Position numbers and translations under genes: made by a program. Shown in pieces: positions 7,659 through 17,500 of a DNA stretch of 57,181 nucleotides. Origin of the DNA: an uncultured Planctomycetaceae bacterium (GTDB lineage: Bacteria; Planctomycetota; Planctomycetia; Pirellulales; Pirellulaceae); assembly GCA_903863885.1 (NCBI GenBank), contig CAIPEB010000199.1, forward strand, positions 1 through 57,181. The letters run 5' to 3'. The first letter of the stretch is position 1. Each line of letters begins with the position of its first letter. The notes under the pieces were generated by a model. It was not told the DNA's origin. It made no database searches and saw only the letters and a list, made by a program, of their open reading frames with translations.

Positions 7659-9971
7659 ATGAAACGTCAAGTCATGGACTCGTCCAGTTTCCAGGCATCC
7701 CGTGCGGCAGGGGCGACCTGCTATCTCGCTGCAGCGCTGCGGTGCGTGCTGGCCCTTGTGGCTGCGGTGGCGTTCGCACGATCAGTCCCAGCTGCCAGCC
7801 CAGTGGCGAAGGAACAGGAAAGTCTGCTGGCTCAGGTCGAACCGCGGATCAGGGCCATTTACGAAACGCGTGAATTCGCCACGCGGTCCTTTGAGGCCAC
7901 ATGGCTTCCCGATGGTTCGGGATATCTGAAACTCGAGACGCCGGTCGGCCGGACCGGTGCGGAAATCGTCCGCTACGACTCGGCCTGCGGCCATCGCACG
8001 GTGGAAGTTGCCAGTGAGAAACTCCTCGTACCGGGCAGTGACGAGCGGTTGTTGGTCCGGGACTTCGTTCGGTCGCCCATGGGCAACTGTTACCTGCTGC
8101 ACACCCAAAGCACCAGCGGGGAGAACGGCAGCGATCATTGGTTGTATGAGTCTGAAACGGGATCGTTGAAACCGGTGCGGGCTGGCAGTGGAGCGTGGTT
8201 CGGCGGAGATACGTTTTCGCCTGATGGCAAACGGCTGCTGGGTTCACGGGGCGCGGACCTGATCGCGGTTGACGCTGCCAGCGGGCGGACAACTCGACTC
8301 ACCGAGGACGGCGATCCGGAGACCATTGACAACAGCAGCGCCTGCTGGAGTCCCGACGGGCAATGGATCGCCTATATTCAATACGATTACTCCGCCGTCC
8401 CGAAACGAGCAGTCCTAGTGCCGGGCGACCCGACGTATCGCAGCTTCCGGGAAACTCGCTACGAACGGATAGGCGGCCCGATTGCCACGTTGCGCGTCGG
8501 TATGGTGGGCGCGGGAGGCGGCCGCACAAAGTGGATCGAACTGCCCGACGCGCCGGGGACCTTCTATCTGAACCGAGTGGGTTGGGCTGGGAATCCCGAC
8601 GAATTGCTGATCGAAAAACTCGGCCGATTTCGGGACACGCGGGAATTCCTGCTCGCGAACTGGCGGACCGGCGCGATCAATACGGCCTACGCGGAAACCG
8701 ATCCCGCCTGGGTGGACATGGAGCCGTCCGCGAACGAAGGGCTGGATTGGATTCGCGGCGGCAAGGCCTTTGTCATCCGCAGCGAGCGGCACGGTTGGCG
8801 ACGTGCCTACGTTCTCTCGCGAGACGGCTCGGGCATGCAGCCGATCACGTCGGAGGGCAGCGACATCATCGAGCGAGGCCAGGTCGATGAGACGAACGGC
8901 TGGTATTACTACTACGCCTCGCCGGCCAACGCGACGCAACGCTACCTTTACCGCGCCCGCCTGGACGGAACGGGCACTCCGGAACGATTGACGCCAACGG
9001 ACCAGCCCGGCACGCATCGCTACAGACTGTCTCCGGACAGCCGCTGGGCGTTCCACACCTATTCCACCTTCGATCAGCCGCCAGTCACCGACCTGGTGCA
9101 ACTGCCGGAACACCGCAAAGTGCGGGTCCTGGAGGATAACGCTGACGTTGCTGCCCGGGTCAAGCCGCTCATCGCACGCCCCACCGAGTTCCTCCAACTC
9201 GACATCGGAGGCGGCGTGGCGATGGACGCGTGGATGATCAAGCCTCGCGATTTTGATCCGGCCAAGAAGTATCCCGTATTGGTGTTCGTCTATGGCGAAC
9301 CGGCGGGACAAACCGTGCTGGACGATTGGCGCGGCGGACAGGGGCACACGCTGTTTCATCGGACGGTGGCCGACTTGGGCTATCTCGTGGTGTCGATCGA
9401 CAACCGTGGCACGCCCGCGCCCAAGGGAGCCGCATGGCGGCGCGCGGTGTTCGGCAGCCTCGGACCGCTATCGACCGACGAGCAAGCCGCGGGCCTGGAG
9501 GCGTTGGCGCGGCTCTGTCCCTTTGTGGATCTGTCGCGCGTGGGGATCTGGGGCTGGAGCGGCGGCGGCTCAAATACGCTCAATGCACTGTTTCGCAAGC
9601 CGGACCTCTACCACGTGGGCATCGCCGTCGTACCGAAGCCGCAACCGCAGTATTACAACGCGGGTTATCAAGAGATCTACATGCGCACTCCCGAAGTGAA
9701 CCCCGAGGGTTACCGGACCTGCGCGCCAATCAACTATGCCGAGAGTTTGCGCGGCGACCTGCTCATCATCGTCGGCACGGGCGAGACGAACACGCATGTC
9801 GAGATTACCGAAGGGCTGGTGGACCGGCTGATCGAATTGGGCAAACGCTTCGACTATTTCGCCTATCCCAACCGCGACCACGGCCTGCATGAAGGTCCGG
9901 GCACGCAAGTGCATCTGCGCATGCTCATCATCCGTTATCTGCTTGAACACTTACCTCCAGGACCGCGCTGA
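7659..9971 (+). CDS. S9 family serine peptidase (DPP-IV-like) with altered triad
   Basis: A 770-residue secreted peptidase: a hydrophobic signal segment (residues ~20-46), a DPP-IV-type beta-propeller with repeated SPDG strands (e.g. WSPDGQWIAYIQYD), and a C-terminal alpha/beta-hydrolase domain from about 510. The nucleophile is Ser634 in GWSGGGS and the probable catalytic His is His741 in NRDHGLHEG. The position that normally holds the catalytic Asp (HGTADDNVH in DPP-IV) reads VGTGETNTH, giving Glu709. VYGEP at ~547 corresponds to the oxyanion-region YGGP motif. Enzymes of this family cleave dipeptides from peptide N-termini outside the cytoplasm. It opens the plus-strand saccharide block; the permease gene follows after 70 nt. 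Confidence 0.88.
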   Translation: MKRQVMDSSSFQASRAAGATCYLAAALRCVLALVAAVAFARSVPAASPVAKEQESLLAQVEPRIRAIYETREFATRSFEATWLPDGSGYLKLETPVGRTGAEIVRYDSACGHRTVEVASEKLLVPGSDERLLVRDFVRSPMGNCYLLHTQSTSGENGSDHWLYESETGSLKPVRAGSGAWFGGDTFSPDGKRLLGSRGADLIAVDAASGRTTRLTEDGDPETIDNSSACWSPDGQWIAYIQYDYSAVPKRAVLVPGDPTYRSFRETRYERIGGPIATLRVGMVGAGGGRTKWIELPDAPGTFYLNRVGWAGNPDELLIEKLGRFRDTREFLLANWRTGAINTAYAETDPAWVDMEPSANEGLDWIRGGKAFVIRSERHGWRRAYVLSRDGSGMQPITSEGSDIIERGQVDETNGWYYYYASPANATQRYLYRARLDGTGTPERLTPTDQPGTHRYRLSPDSRWAFHTYSTFDQPPVTDLVQLPEHRKVRVLEDNADVAARVKPLIARPTEFLQLDIGGGVAMDAWMIKPRDFDPAKKYPVLVFVYGEPAGQTVLDDWRGGQGHTLFHRTVADLGYLVVSIDNRGTPAPKGAAWRRAVFGSLGPLSTDEQAAGLEALARLCPFVDLSRVGIWGWSGGGSNTLNALFRKPDLYHVGIAVVPKPQPQYYNAGYQEIYMRTPEVNPEGYRTCAPINYAESLRGDLLIIVGTGETNTHVEITEGLVDRLIELGKRFDYFAYPNRDHGLHEGPGTQVHLRMLIIRYLLEHLPPGPR

Positions 9972-10041
9972 AGGAACCCTGATCCATGGATGTGTCTCGG
10001 ATCTTCCGTGGCCAGTTGATACGAGCGAGACGCTGCGCGCG

Positions 10042-10977
10042 ATGAACACCACGAGCGAATCGACTTCCCGTGGCAGGGGAGCGTTCAAATACGAGTTGCT
10101 GCTCCTGCTGGTCTCCATGATCTGGGGCTCGGCGTTCGTGGCGCAGCAGATCGGCATGGAAAAGGGGCTGGGCCCGATGACCTTCAACGGGCTTCGCTTC
10201 GCACTTGGCTGCCTTTCGCTGATTCCCGTGATCCTGTGGCGGAAGAGGAATCTCGCGACGCCCAAGAAAGAGGCCAGGTTGCCCTTCCTGGGCAGTCTGG
10301 GCGCCGGGCTGTTTCTGTTTGCCGCCGCCGCCTTTCAGCAGATCGGCCTGCAATACACCTCCAGCGCCCATTCCGGTTTTATCACCGGATTCTATATCTT
10401 CTTTGTCCCGATGGTGGGCAGGTTCTTCGGGCACGGAGTTTCCAAGAGCCTGTGGGTTGCCATTCCGGTCTGCCTCATCGGCTTCTATCTGATGAGTGTA
10501 ACGGGGGATTTTGTGGTATCCAAAGGCGACTGGCTGACCTTGATTTGTGCCGTGTTGTGGGCGTGTCAGATTCTGGTCATTGACCACGCTGCTGGCAAAG
10601 GGGACTCGGTTCAAATTGCCTGCCTTCAATTTGCCGTCTGTGCGGTCTTGAGTGCGCTGTGCGGCCTGCTCTTCGAGCGTTGTTCCCTGAGTCAGATCAG
10701 GGCGGCGTCCGGCGCGATTTCCTATGCCGGGCTCATGTCGGTTGGGATTGCCTACACGCTGCAGGTCGTCTGCCAGAAGCGATGCCCTCCCGCCCCCGCC
10801 GCCATCATTATGAGTCTGGAAGCGGTCTTCGCCGCGCTCGCCGGATACCTCGTGCTCCATCAAACCCTGACAGCCCGCGCGCTCGTCGGCTGCTCCCTGA
10901 TTCTGTCGGGCGTGGTGACGGCGCAATTGGGTCCGGTGCTGAGCAAGCAGAAGGCTTATATGCTCGCCGACAACTAA
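10042..10977 (+). CDS. EamA/DMT-superfamily permease
   Basis: A 311-residue integral membrane protein with about ten hydrophobic segments arranged as two EamA repeats. The first repeat starts at ELLLLLVSMIWGSAFVAQQIG and contains FNGLRFALGCLSLIP; the second ends with LEAVFAALAGYLVLHQTL and ALVGCSLILSGVV, all typical of the drug/metabolite transporter superfamily. The ATG at 10042 is preferred because residues before it in the longer frame overlap the peptidase gene and look unlike membrane protein. The substrate cannot be told from sequence. Its place between a peptidase and rhamnosidase genes makes uptake or efflux of a small metabolite conceivable, but that is inference. Confidence 0.88.
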   Translation: MNTTSESTSRGRGAFKYELLLLLVSMIWGSAFVAQQIGMEKGLGPMTFNGLRFALGCLSLIPVILWRKRNLATPKKEARLPFLGSLGAGLFLFAAAAFQQIGLQYTSSAHSGFITGFYIFFVPMVGRFFGHGVSKSLWVAIPVCLIGFYLMSVTGDFVVSKGDWLTLICAVLWACQILVIDHAAGKGDSVQIACLQFAVCAVLSALCGLLFERCSLSQIRAASGAISYAGLMSVGIAYTLQVVCQKRCPPAPAAIIMSLEAVFAALAGYLVLHQTLTARALVGCSLILSGVVTAQLGPVLSKQKAYMLADN

Positions 10978-10988
10978 AGGTCATCTTC

Positions 10989-11207
10989 ATGAAAGTCAAA
11001 TCGATAGCACCGGCGACGGCCATTTCGCGGTGCCACTTCCTCTTTGGCGGGTTCGAGGTGGACATGAGTTGGAACGACGGCCGCCTGGCCTACGCCGTGA
11101 TCCATTCCAAGTCCGGCCTCGCCTGTAAGGTCGTTTGGGGCGGCCAGACCTGGGAATTCAAGACCACGGCCGGACAGTCCTATCCGCTTAGGCCAGCGGA
11201 CAAATAG
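10989..11207 (+). CDS. Orphan C-terminal domain of a GH95-type fucosidase (probable remnant)
   Basis: A 72-codon frame whose core, FGGFEVDMSWNDGRLAYAVI, followed by KSGLACKV and WEFKTTAGQSYPL, matches the C-terminal beta-sandwich of GH95 alpha-L-fucosidases (RGGFEVDMxWKDGKLxxAxIxSxxGxxCxxRY, ending xTxxGxxYxL). The other ~700 residues of a GH95 enzyme, including the (alpha/alpha)6 barrel with the catalytic residues, are absent; the EamA gene lies immediately upstream. An AAGG ribosome binding site before the ATG could allow translation, so this may be a small free-standing protein, but a deletion remnant is more likely. It has no signal peptide. Confidence 0.6.
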   Translation: MKVKSIAPATAISRCHFLFGGFEVDMSWNDGRLAYAVIHSKSGLACKVVWGGQTWEFKTTAGQSYPLRPADK

Positions 11208-11498
11208 GCCAGTCAGACAAACGAGCGAGCGATTCATGACCTTTCAAAACTGAAGAACAAAACACACGCTCATGCTCCTTGCCTTGAAGAACGTCGCCCG
11301 TTTCGCGGGAAAAGGAAACGGCTGACGGACCAGAAGGAGTTCTTTGCCGAAAATGACCGGATGCTATTCTGGTACGAATGATTACGACCCGTTTTTCAGC
11401 GGCGGTTCGCAGCGGGCGGAACCGGAAACCGACGCGACGCTCGCAGAGATCCATGGCCCGCTAACCGCGGGATGACCACTAATACGAGAGGCCAACGT
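11208..11498. other. Intergenic region before the rhamnosidase genes
   Basis: A 291-base stretch with no supported gene. It probably carries the promoter for the GH106-like gene and the genes behind it, but no convincing -35/-10 pair or operator could be fixed by eye. Confidence 0.4.
11486..11491 (+). promoter_or_regulatory. Ribosome binding site setting the GH106-like start
   Basis: GAGAGG lies 7 nt before the ATG at 11499. It supports that start over the in-frame ATG at 11472, which would add nine polar residues before the signal peptide. Confidence 0.6.
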
Positions 11499-14426
11499 AT
11501 GAATCACAGCCGAACTTTCGGTGCGATCGTGAAACGAACACTCTCCAGTCTTGCCCTTGTCGTATTGATGACGGCATCCGCTATTGGGGCGGAACAACCG
11601 GCTGTCTCTGGCGCGGCGCTGCCCGTCGCCTCGTCCGCCGCTGCGGGCGAGCCTCCGCTCACCACGGTGGAAAAACAATTCCGTGAATTGCCGATGGAGG
11701 CGAAACGCCTCACCGGCCCGCTCTTCTGGTTGCACGGGGACGAAAGCCAAGAGCGGCTGGAGATGTATTTGGATCGAGTCGCGGAAAGTGGCAATGGCTG
11801 CTTCACCGCGGAATCCCGCCCGCATCAGGACTGGCTGGGCGAGGGCTGGTATCGCGATCTCAACATCTGCCTGCAGGCCGCGAAGAAACACGACTTGAAG
11901 ATGTGGATCTTCGATGAACAATGGTGGCCCAGCCAAGGCGTCGGCGGAAAGGTCCCGGAACGATATTCTGCCAAGCGTCTCGCCGCGGATGCCGTCGCGG
12001 TCGAAGGCCCGACTTCATTTCGCTCTGAGGGGCATTCTGGCGACCGCTACATCGCAACGCTGGCGGGCAAGCTCGATGCGGACGGCAAGATCGTGGGCGA
12101 CAGCATCGTCGACCTGCATGATTTCATCACGGCCGGCACTCTGTCCTGGCAAGCCCCTGCCGGCAAGTGGCAGGTTATGAAGTTCACCCACATCCAGGCC
12201 CCCGGCTTGGGCCAGAATGGACAGGTCAGCGTCGATGGAGCAAGCCGCGATTGCACCGAGTGGTTCATCCAGACCGTCTATCAGCCGCACTTCGACCGGT
12301 TCGGCGGTGATTTCGGCACGGCGATTCCCGGCTTCTTCTATGACGAGCCAGAGACCCAGGGGGATTGGGGAACCGAGTTGAACGCGACCCTCAAGGAATG
12401 GAACGTCGACTGGAAGAAAGCCTATGTCGCCTACAAGTTCGGCCTCTCCGGCGAGGACGACATCGCCGCGCGCTATCAGTATCTGGATGCCTTTGCCGAA
12501 ACCTGGGGCCGCGTGATGTATGGCGGCATGGCCGATTGGTGCCGACAACACAAGGTGTTATCCATGGGCCATTTCATGGAGCATGGGTATCTGTACGTTC
12601 ATCCTCAGTACTGCGCCGGCGACATGATGCGTCTGCAGAAATACAGCGACATGGGAGGGCTGGATCTCGTCTGCCAACAGATGTATCCCGGCACGCGGCC
12701 GCATGACATCTATCAAACACCGAAACTCGCCAGCTCGATCACGCACGTTTTCGACAAGGCCAATGACATCACCATGTGCGAGATGTTCGGCGCCTATGGG
12801 CAGGACATTACCTATCCGCAGATGAAGTGGCTGACGGACCAGATGCAGGTGCGCGGCGTCAACTTCATGATCCCTCACTCCTTTAACCCGCGTGCGCCGT
12901 TCGACGGCGACTGTCCTCCCTACTTCTACAACGGCGGATTCGAGCCGCGCTACCCGCTCTACCGAGTTTATGCCGACTACACGTCGCGGCTCAGTCTCAT
13001 GCTCTCCGGCGGCCGGCATGTCTGCCCGATCGCCCTGCTCTTCAGCGGCACGTCGAAACAGGTCGGCCACATGGTGACACCTGAGGACATGACGTCGGCC
13101 ATCCAGGATTCGTTATTCGATTGCGACTGGCTGCCGTTTGAGGTGTTCGAGGGCAAGGCCGAACTCACGAACCGTGAAGTAACTCTGAACCGGGAACGCT
13201 ATCAGGTTCTGGTGGTTCCGCCGGTCGAGGTGATTCCCTACGCGACCCTCCTGAAAGTCAAGCAGTTCTTCGATCAGGGAGGCATCGTCGTCGGTTACGG
13301 GTTCCTGCCCAGCAAGTCCGCAACGGTGGGCAAGACGTCCGCCGACATTGCCGCGATTTGCCAGGCCATCTGGGGCGGCGCACCGACGCCGGGTACTGCG
13401 ACATGTAACAGGAACGACCAGAGCGGCAAATCCTATCTACTGCCGGAGAAGCCGTCTTCCGACGAACTGACCCAGGTGCTGAAAGAAGACGCCGGCCTGC
13501 CGCCGGCACTGGAAGTGGTCGAGGGTAAAACCGACAACTGGCTGCATATCCTGCACCGTGTGAAGTGCGGACGCGATGTGTTCCTGGTCTGCAATCAAAA
13601 CGATCAGGGGCCCGCCCGGACGTTCAAGTTCCGAACCGCCGCACCGGGCACACCCGAGGCATGGGACGCCATGCGCAACGAAGTCCGTTCCGTAGCTTGT
13701 CGCAGCGTCGGCAACATGACGGAATTCTCACTCACGCTCGAGCCCATGGAAAGTGTCCTGCTGGTGTTCCAATCCCATGCTCGGGCGCTGCCGCCACGCA
13801 ATGGCGACACGGCACCGAAACGTGAGATGCCGCTGGGTGATGCGCGTCCCGAGGCCAAAAAGGCGGAGGCCAAGCTCGTCGTAGTGAAGGCCACCTACGG
13901 CGTTACGGGTGATGCGGCGCGGAGTCGCGATGTCCGCGAACGCCTGCAGAGGATCATTGACGCAGGCGCACGCCGACTTGCCGTGGCGCGCCTGGCAGAA
14001 GGCGATGATCCGGCCTTCGGAGTGGTGAAGACACTGGAGGCCGAGTGCACTGCCGGGGACCAGCGCATCATGCTAAAGGGCACGGATCCGGAAACCTTGT
14101 CGTGGGGCGAACCGTCGCCGCTCGATCAGGAATTGAACCGCCTTGCCGAGGGCAGGCCGTACACTGCCAGCCCCGTCGCAGCGGATCCGCTCGAAGTGAC
14201 GTGCACCCTTCCCGCCGACATCGATCTCTCGACCGCGCGCGTCGATCTTGAGCTCGATGGCCTCACCCCGGAAGAGGCCGCCAGCATTACGGTCAATGGC
14301 GCGCATGCCGGCGGGTTCATCGGCAAACCGTTCCGCCTGGACGTCACCGGCTTGCTGAAGTCCGGGTCGAACACAATTCGCATTGAGCCCTTTTCTCCGA
14401 GAAACGCGAAACTGGTAGTGTATTGA
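11499..14426 (+). CDS. Secreted GH106-like glycosyl hydrolase with C-terminal ATYG domain
   Basis: A 975-residue protein with a signal peptide ending near AIGA (residues ~1-32). The body belongs to the large alpha-L-rhamnosidase-like (GH106-related) group: GPLFWLHGDESQERLEMYLD near the start, a WIFDEQWWPSQGVGG barrel motif, a GFFYDEPETQGDWGTE stretch that carries candidate acidic residues, and a flavodoxin-like trimer-type region with EVIPYATLLKVKQFFDQGG. Residues from about 785 carry a separate small domain beginning VVKATYG and containing GDDPAFGVVKTL, also seen inside the GH78 protein of this cluster, followed by a jelly-roll end. The expected activity is release of rhamnose or a related sugar; exact linkage is unknown. 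It is followed after 109 nt by the second GH106 gene. Confidence 0.8.
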   Translation: MNHSRTFGAIVKRTLSSLALVVLMTASAIGAEQPAVSGAALPVASSAAAGEPPLTTVEKQFRELPMEAKRLTGPLFWLHGDESQERLEMYLDRVAESGNGCFTAESRPHQDWLGEGWYRDLNICLQAAKKHDLKMWIFDEQWWPSQGVGGKVPERYSAKRLAADAVAVEGPTSFRSEGHSGDRYIATLAGKLDADGKIVGDSIVDLHDFITAGTLSWQAPAGKWQVMKFTHIQAPGLGQNGQVSVDGASRDCTEWFIQTVYQPHFDRFGGDFGTAIPGFFYDEPETQGDWGTELNATLKEWNVDWKKAYVAYKFGLSGEDDIAARYQYLDAFAETWGRVMYGGMADWCRQHKVLSMGHFMEHGYLYVHPQYCAGDMMRLQKYSDMGGLDLVCQQMYPGTRPHDIYQTPKLASSITHVFDKANDITMCEMFGAYGQDITYPQMKWLTDQMQVRGVNFMIPHSFNPRAPFDGDCPPYFYNGGFEPRYPLYRVYADYTSRLSLMLSGGRHVCPIALLFSGTSKQVGHMVTPEDMTSAIQDSLFDCDWLPFEVFEGKAELTNREVTLNRERYQVLVVPPVEVIPYATLLKVKQFFDQGGIVVGYGFLPSKSATVGKTSADIAAICQAIWGGAPTPGTATCNRNDQSGKSYLLPEKPSSDELTQVLKEDAGLPPALEVVEGKTDNWLHILHRVKCGRDVFLVCNQNDQGPARTFKFRTAAPGTPEAWDAMRNEVRSVACRSVGNMTEFSLTLEPMESVLLVFQSHARALPPRNGDTAPKREMPLGDARPEAKKAEAKLVVVKATYGVTGDAARSRDVRERLQRIIDAGARRLAVARLAEGDDPAFGVVKTLEAECTAGDQRIMLKGTDPETLSWGEPSPLDQELNRLAEGRPYTASPVAADPLEVTCTLPADIDLSTARVDLELDGLTPEEAASITVNGAHAGGFIGKPFRLDVTGLLKSGSNTIRIEPFSPRNAKLVVY

Positions 14427-14535
14427 GCCGGCGGGATTCTTCACAATCAACGCAGGAACCGTCTTAACGCTACGATGGATCAGTCGCTCTCGCCACCCAA
14501 ACAATGATCAGACAGATTGGACGAGCAACACTGAA

Positions 14536-17500
14536 ATGAAGAAAACCCACAGACCCTTTTGTATTCTGGCGGCCGCCGTCGTGGCGGCCAACTGCATGTT
14601 CCTGCAGCAACTGCCCGCCCAACAATCCGCTGACAAACGGGTGGCTGGAGACCTGGAAAAGAACTTCATGAACCCTCCGGACTCCGCGCGGCCAGGGGTT
14701 TACTGGTATTTTCTGGACGGCAATCTCAACGGCAAGGAGATGACCGCTGACCTGGAATCCATGAAAGCGGCGGGGCTCGGCAACCTGGTCTTCCTCGAAG
14801 TGGATCTCGGAATGCCCAAGGGGCCGATCCGGTGGATGACCGAACCGTGGCAGGATCGGTTTGTCCAGATCATTCGCGACGCCGAGCGACTGGGCATCGA
14901 TGTCACGCTTGGCATCGGTCCAGGCTGGTGCGGCAGCGGCGGCCCATGGATCAAGCCCGAGCAATCCATGCAGCACCTCGTCTTCAGTTCGCTGGAACTC
15001 CAGGGGCCTCAGGACTGCTCGCAGAAGCTGCCGCTGCCGGACCAGCTCCATGAGCCCTTTCTCAGCATGAGCAATCCCTTTTATCAGGATGTCGCGGTAC
15101 TGGCTTTCCCGAGTTCGTCTCCGGTCATCGCCGATGTTAACGAGAAGGCACTCTATAAGCGCGAGCCGTACAGCAGTTGGAAGCATGTAAAGCCCTATCT
15201 GCCGACCTCGGCTCGCTACGCGGAACCGGGGGAGGGGAAAGTCGTCGTTCCCGACAGCATCCTGGATATCACGAAACATTTGAAACCCGATGGCACGCTC
15301 GACTGGCATGTGCCCGACGGGAAATGGACGGTGGTCCGCATGGGCCGCCGTATTAACGGCGCCGGCACTCGCCCCGCGCCGGAAGCGGCGGTGGGACTGG
15401 AATGCGATAGGTTTGACACGAAAGCGCTGGAGTTCCACTTGGACCAGTACGTCGGAAAACTGCTGAAGAAGATCGGGACGCGCGCCAAGGAACATGGCCT
15501 GACCACGCTGCACATGGACAGCTGGGAATCCGGAGCGCAGAACTGGACTCCCTCGCTACTTGATGAGTTCAAGAAGAGACGCGGCTATGACGCCCGGCAG
15601 TGGCTGCTGACTTACACCGGACGGGCGGTCGAGAGCCTGGAAAAGTCGGAGCGGTTTCTCTGGGACCTCCGCCTGACGGCGCAGGAGTTGGTTCTGGAGA
15701 ACCATGCCATGGCCGTGAAAAGGTATGGAGAGAAACACGGGCTCTCGCTTTCGATTGAACCCTACGACATGAACCCCGCCGGCGACCTCGACCTCGGCGC
15801 GGCGGCCGATGTCCCCATGGCGGAGTTTTGGAATACGAGCATCGACTCGGCTTACAGTTGTTTTGAAGCCACCTCGATCGCGCATGTCATGGGGCGGTCT
15901 GTCGTCTCGGCCGAGTCGTTTACCTCCGAAGGCAATCTGGAGGCCTATCCATGGTCGTTGAAGAACCAGGGCGACTGGGCATTCTGCGCCGGCATCAACC
16001 GTTTTGTGTTCCATACCTGGGCACACCAGACGCTGGGCGACGCCTACAAGCCGGGGATGACCTTCGGTCCGTATGGCGTGCACTGGCACCGGAACCAGAC
16101 CTGGTGGCCCATGGTGTCGGATTACCATCGTTATCTCTCCCGTTGCTCGGAGTTGCTGAGGCAGGGAGTTACGGTTTCCGATGTGCTTTATCTGACTCCC
16201 GAGGGCGCGCCGCATATTTTCCTTGCGCCGCCCAGCGCCCTGGAGGGGACGGGTTTCTACAAAGACAAGAAAGGCTACGGCTTCGACGGCTGCTCGCCGA
16301 ACATTCTCAAAGCCAGGGCCGAAGTAAAGGACGGGTTGATTGCCTTCCCGGGCGGAACATCGTACCGACTGCTGGTTCTGCCGCAGGTGGAAACGATGAC
16401 CCCGGGTCTGCTCGCGAAGATCCGCGAGCTGGTGAAAGCCGGCGCCGCGGTGGTCGGAACGCCGCCCGTCAAGTCTCCGAGTCTCTCCGGCTATCCCGCC
16501 TGCGACGGGGAAGTCCAATCGCTCGCCAAGGATCTCTGGGGGAGTCTGGACGCACCGAAGACGGTGACGAAGCGCAGTTATGGCAAAGGCGCCATGCACT
16601 GGGGTGGCGAACTGTCGCCGCCGGTTCCGACCCCTCAACACAGTTCACTGTCAGAGAGTAAGTGGATCTGGTATCCGGAAGGAAATCCCGCCCAGAGCGC
16701 ACCCGTGGGCACAAGATATTTCCGGCGGATCATCCACGTGGACGAGAAGAAAGTCCTGACATCCGCCACTGCCGAGGTGAGTGCGGACAATGTATTCACC
16801 CTCTGGATCAATGGAAACAAGGTCAGCGAAGGCGATAACTTCACCGTCACCGTCAGGACGTCGATCGCATCGTTCCTGCGGCCGGGTGACAACGTGCTTG
16901 CCGTGTCCGTGGCAAACACCGGCGGAGCCTCCAATCCCGCCGGATGGATCGGTGCATTCGACCTGACCTGCACGGACGGATCACGCGAGGCGGTAAAGAC
17001 AGACAGCACTTGGTCTGCCGGACTGACTGCCCAGCCGGGTTGGGAGCAGGCGGTCACCAAACCGAGCGAGTGGAAGGACGCTCAGGTTCTTGGTGCATAT
17101 TCCATGGCGCCATGGAACCGCGGCGTCGAGCTCCAACCTCCTCCGCCGCTCTATCCATCCTATGACCTGACGGCCTCGCTGTTGGCGGGAATGGGGATCA
17201 AGGAAGACTTTGCCTCAACCGGGCCCGTCCGCTACGGCCACCGGCGCACCAGCGATCGGGACATCTACTTCGTATCTAACCGGACCGAGGATCCGATCAA
17301 TGCGGACTGCCGCTTCCGGGTCGGCCAGGGTGACCCGCAACTCTGGGATCCGGTGACTGGCGAAACGCGGCCGCTGCCGCGATTCGAGCGAGTCGATGGT
17401 CTGACGGTCATCCCCCTGGAGTTCGATGCGTATCAGAGTTTCTTCGTCGTCTTCGGCGGAAGGCACGACGAGTCACTCTCGAAAACGGAGAAGAACTTCC

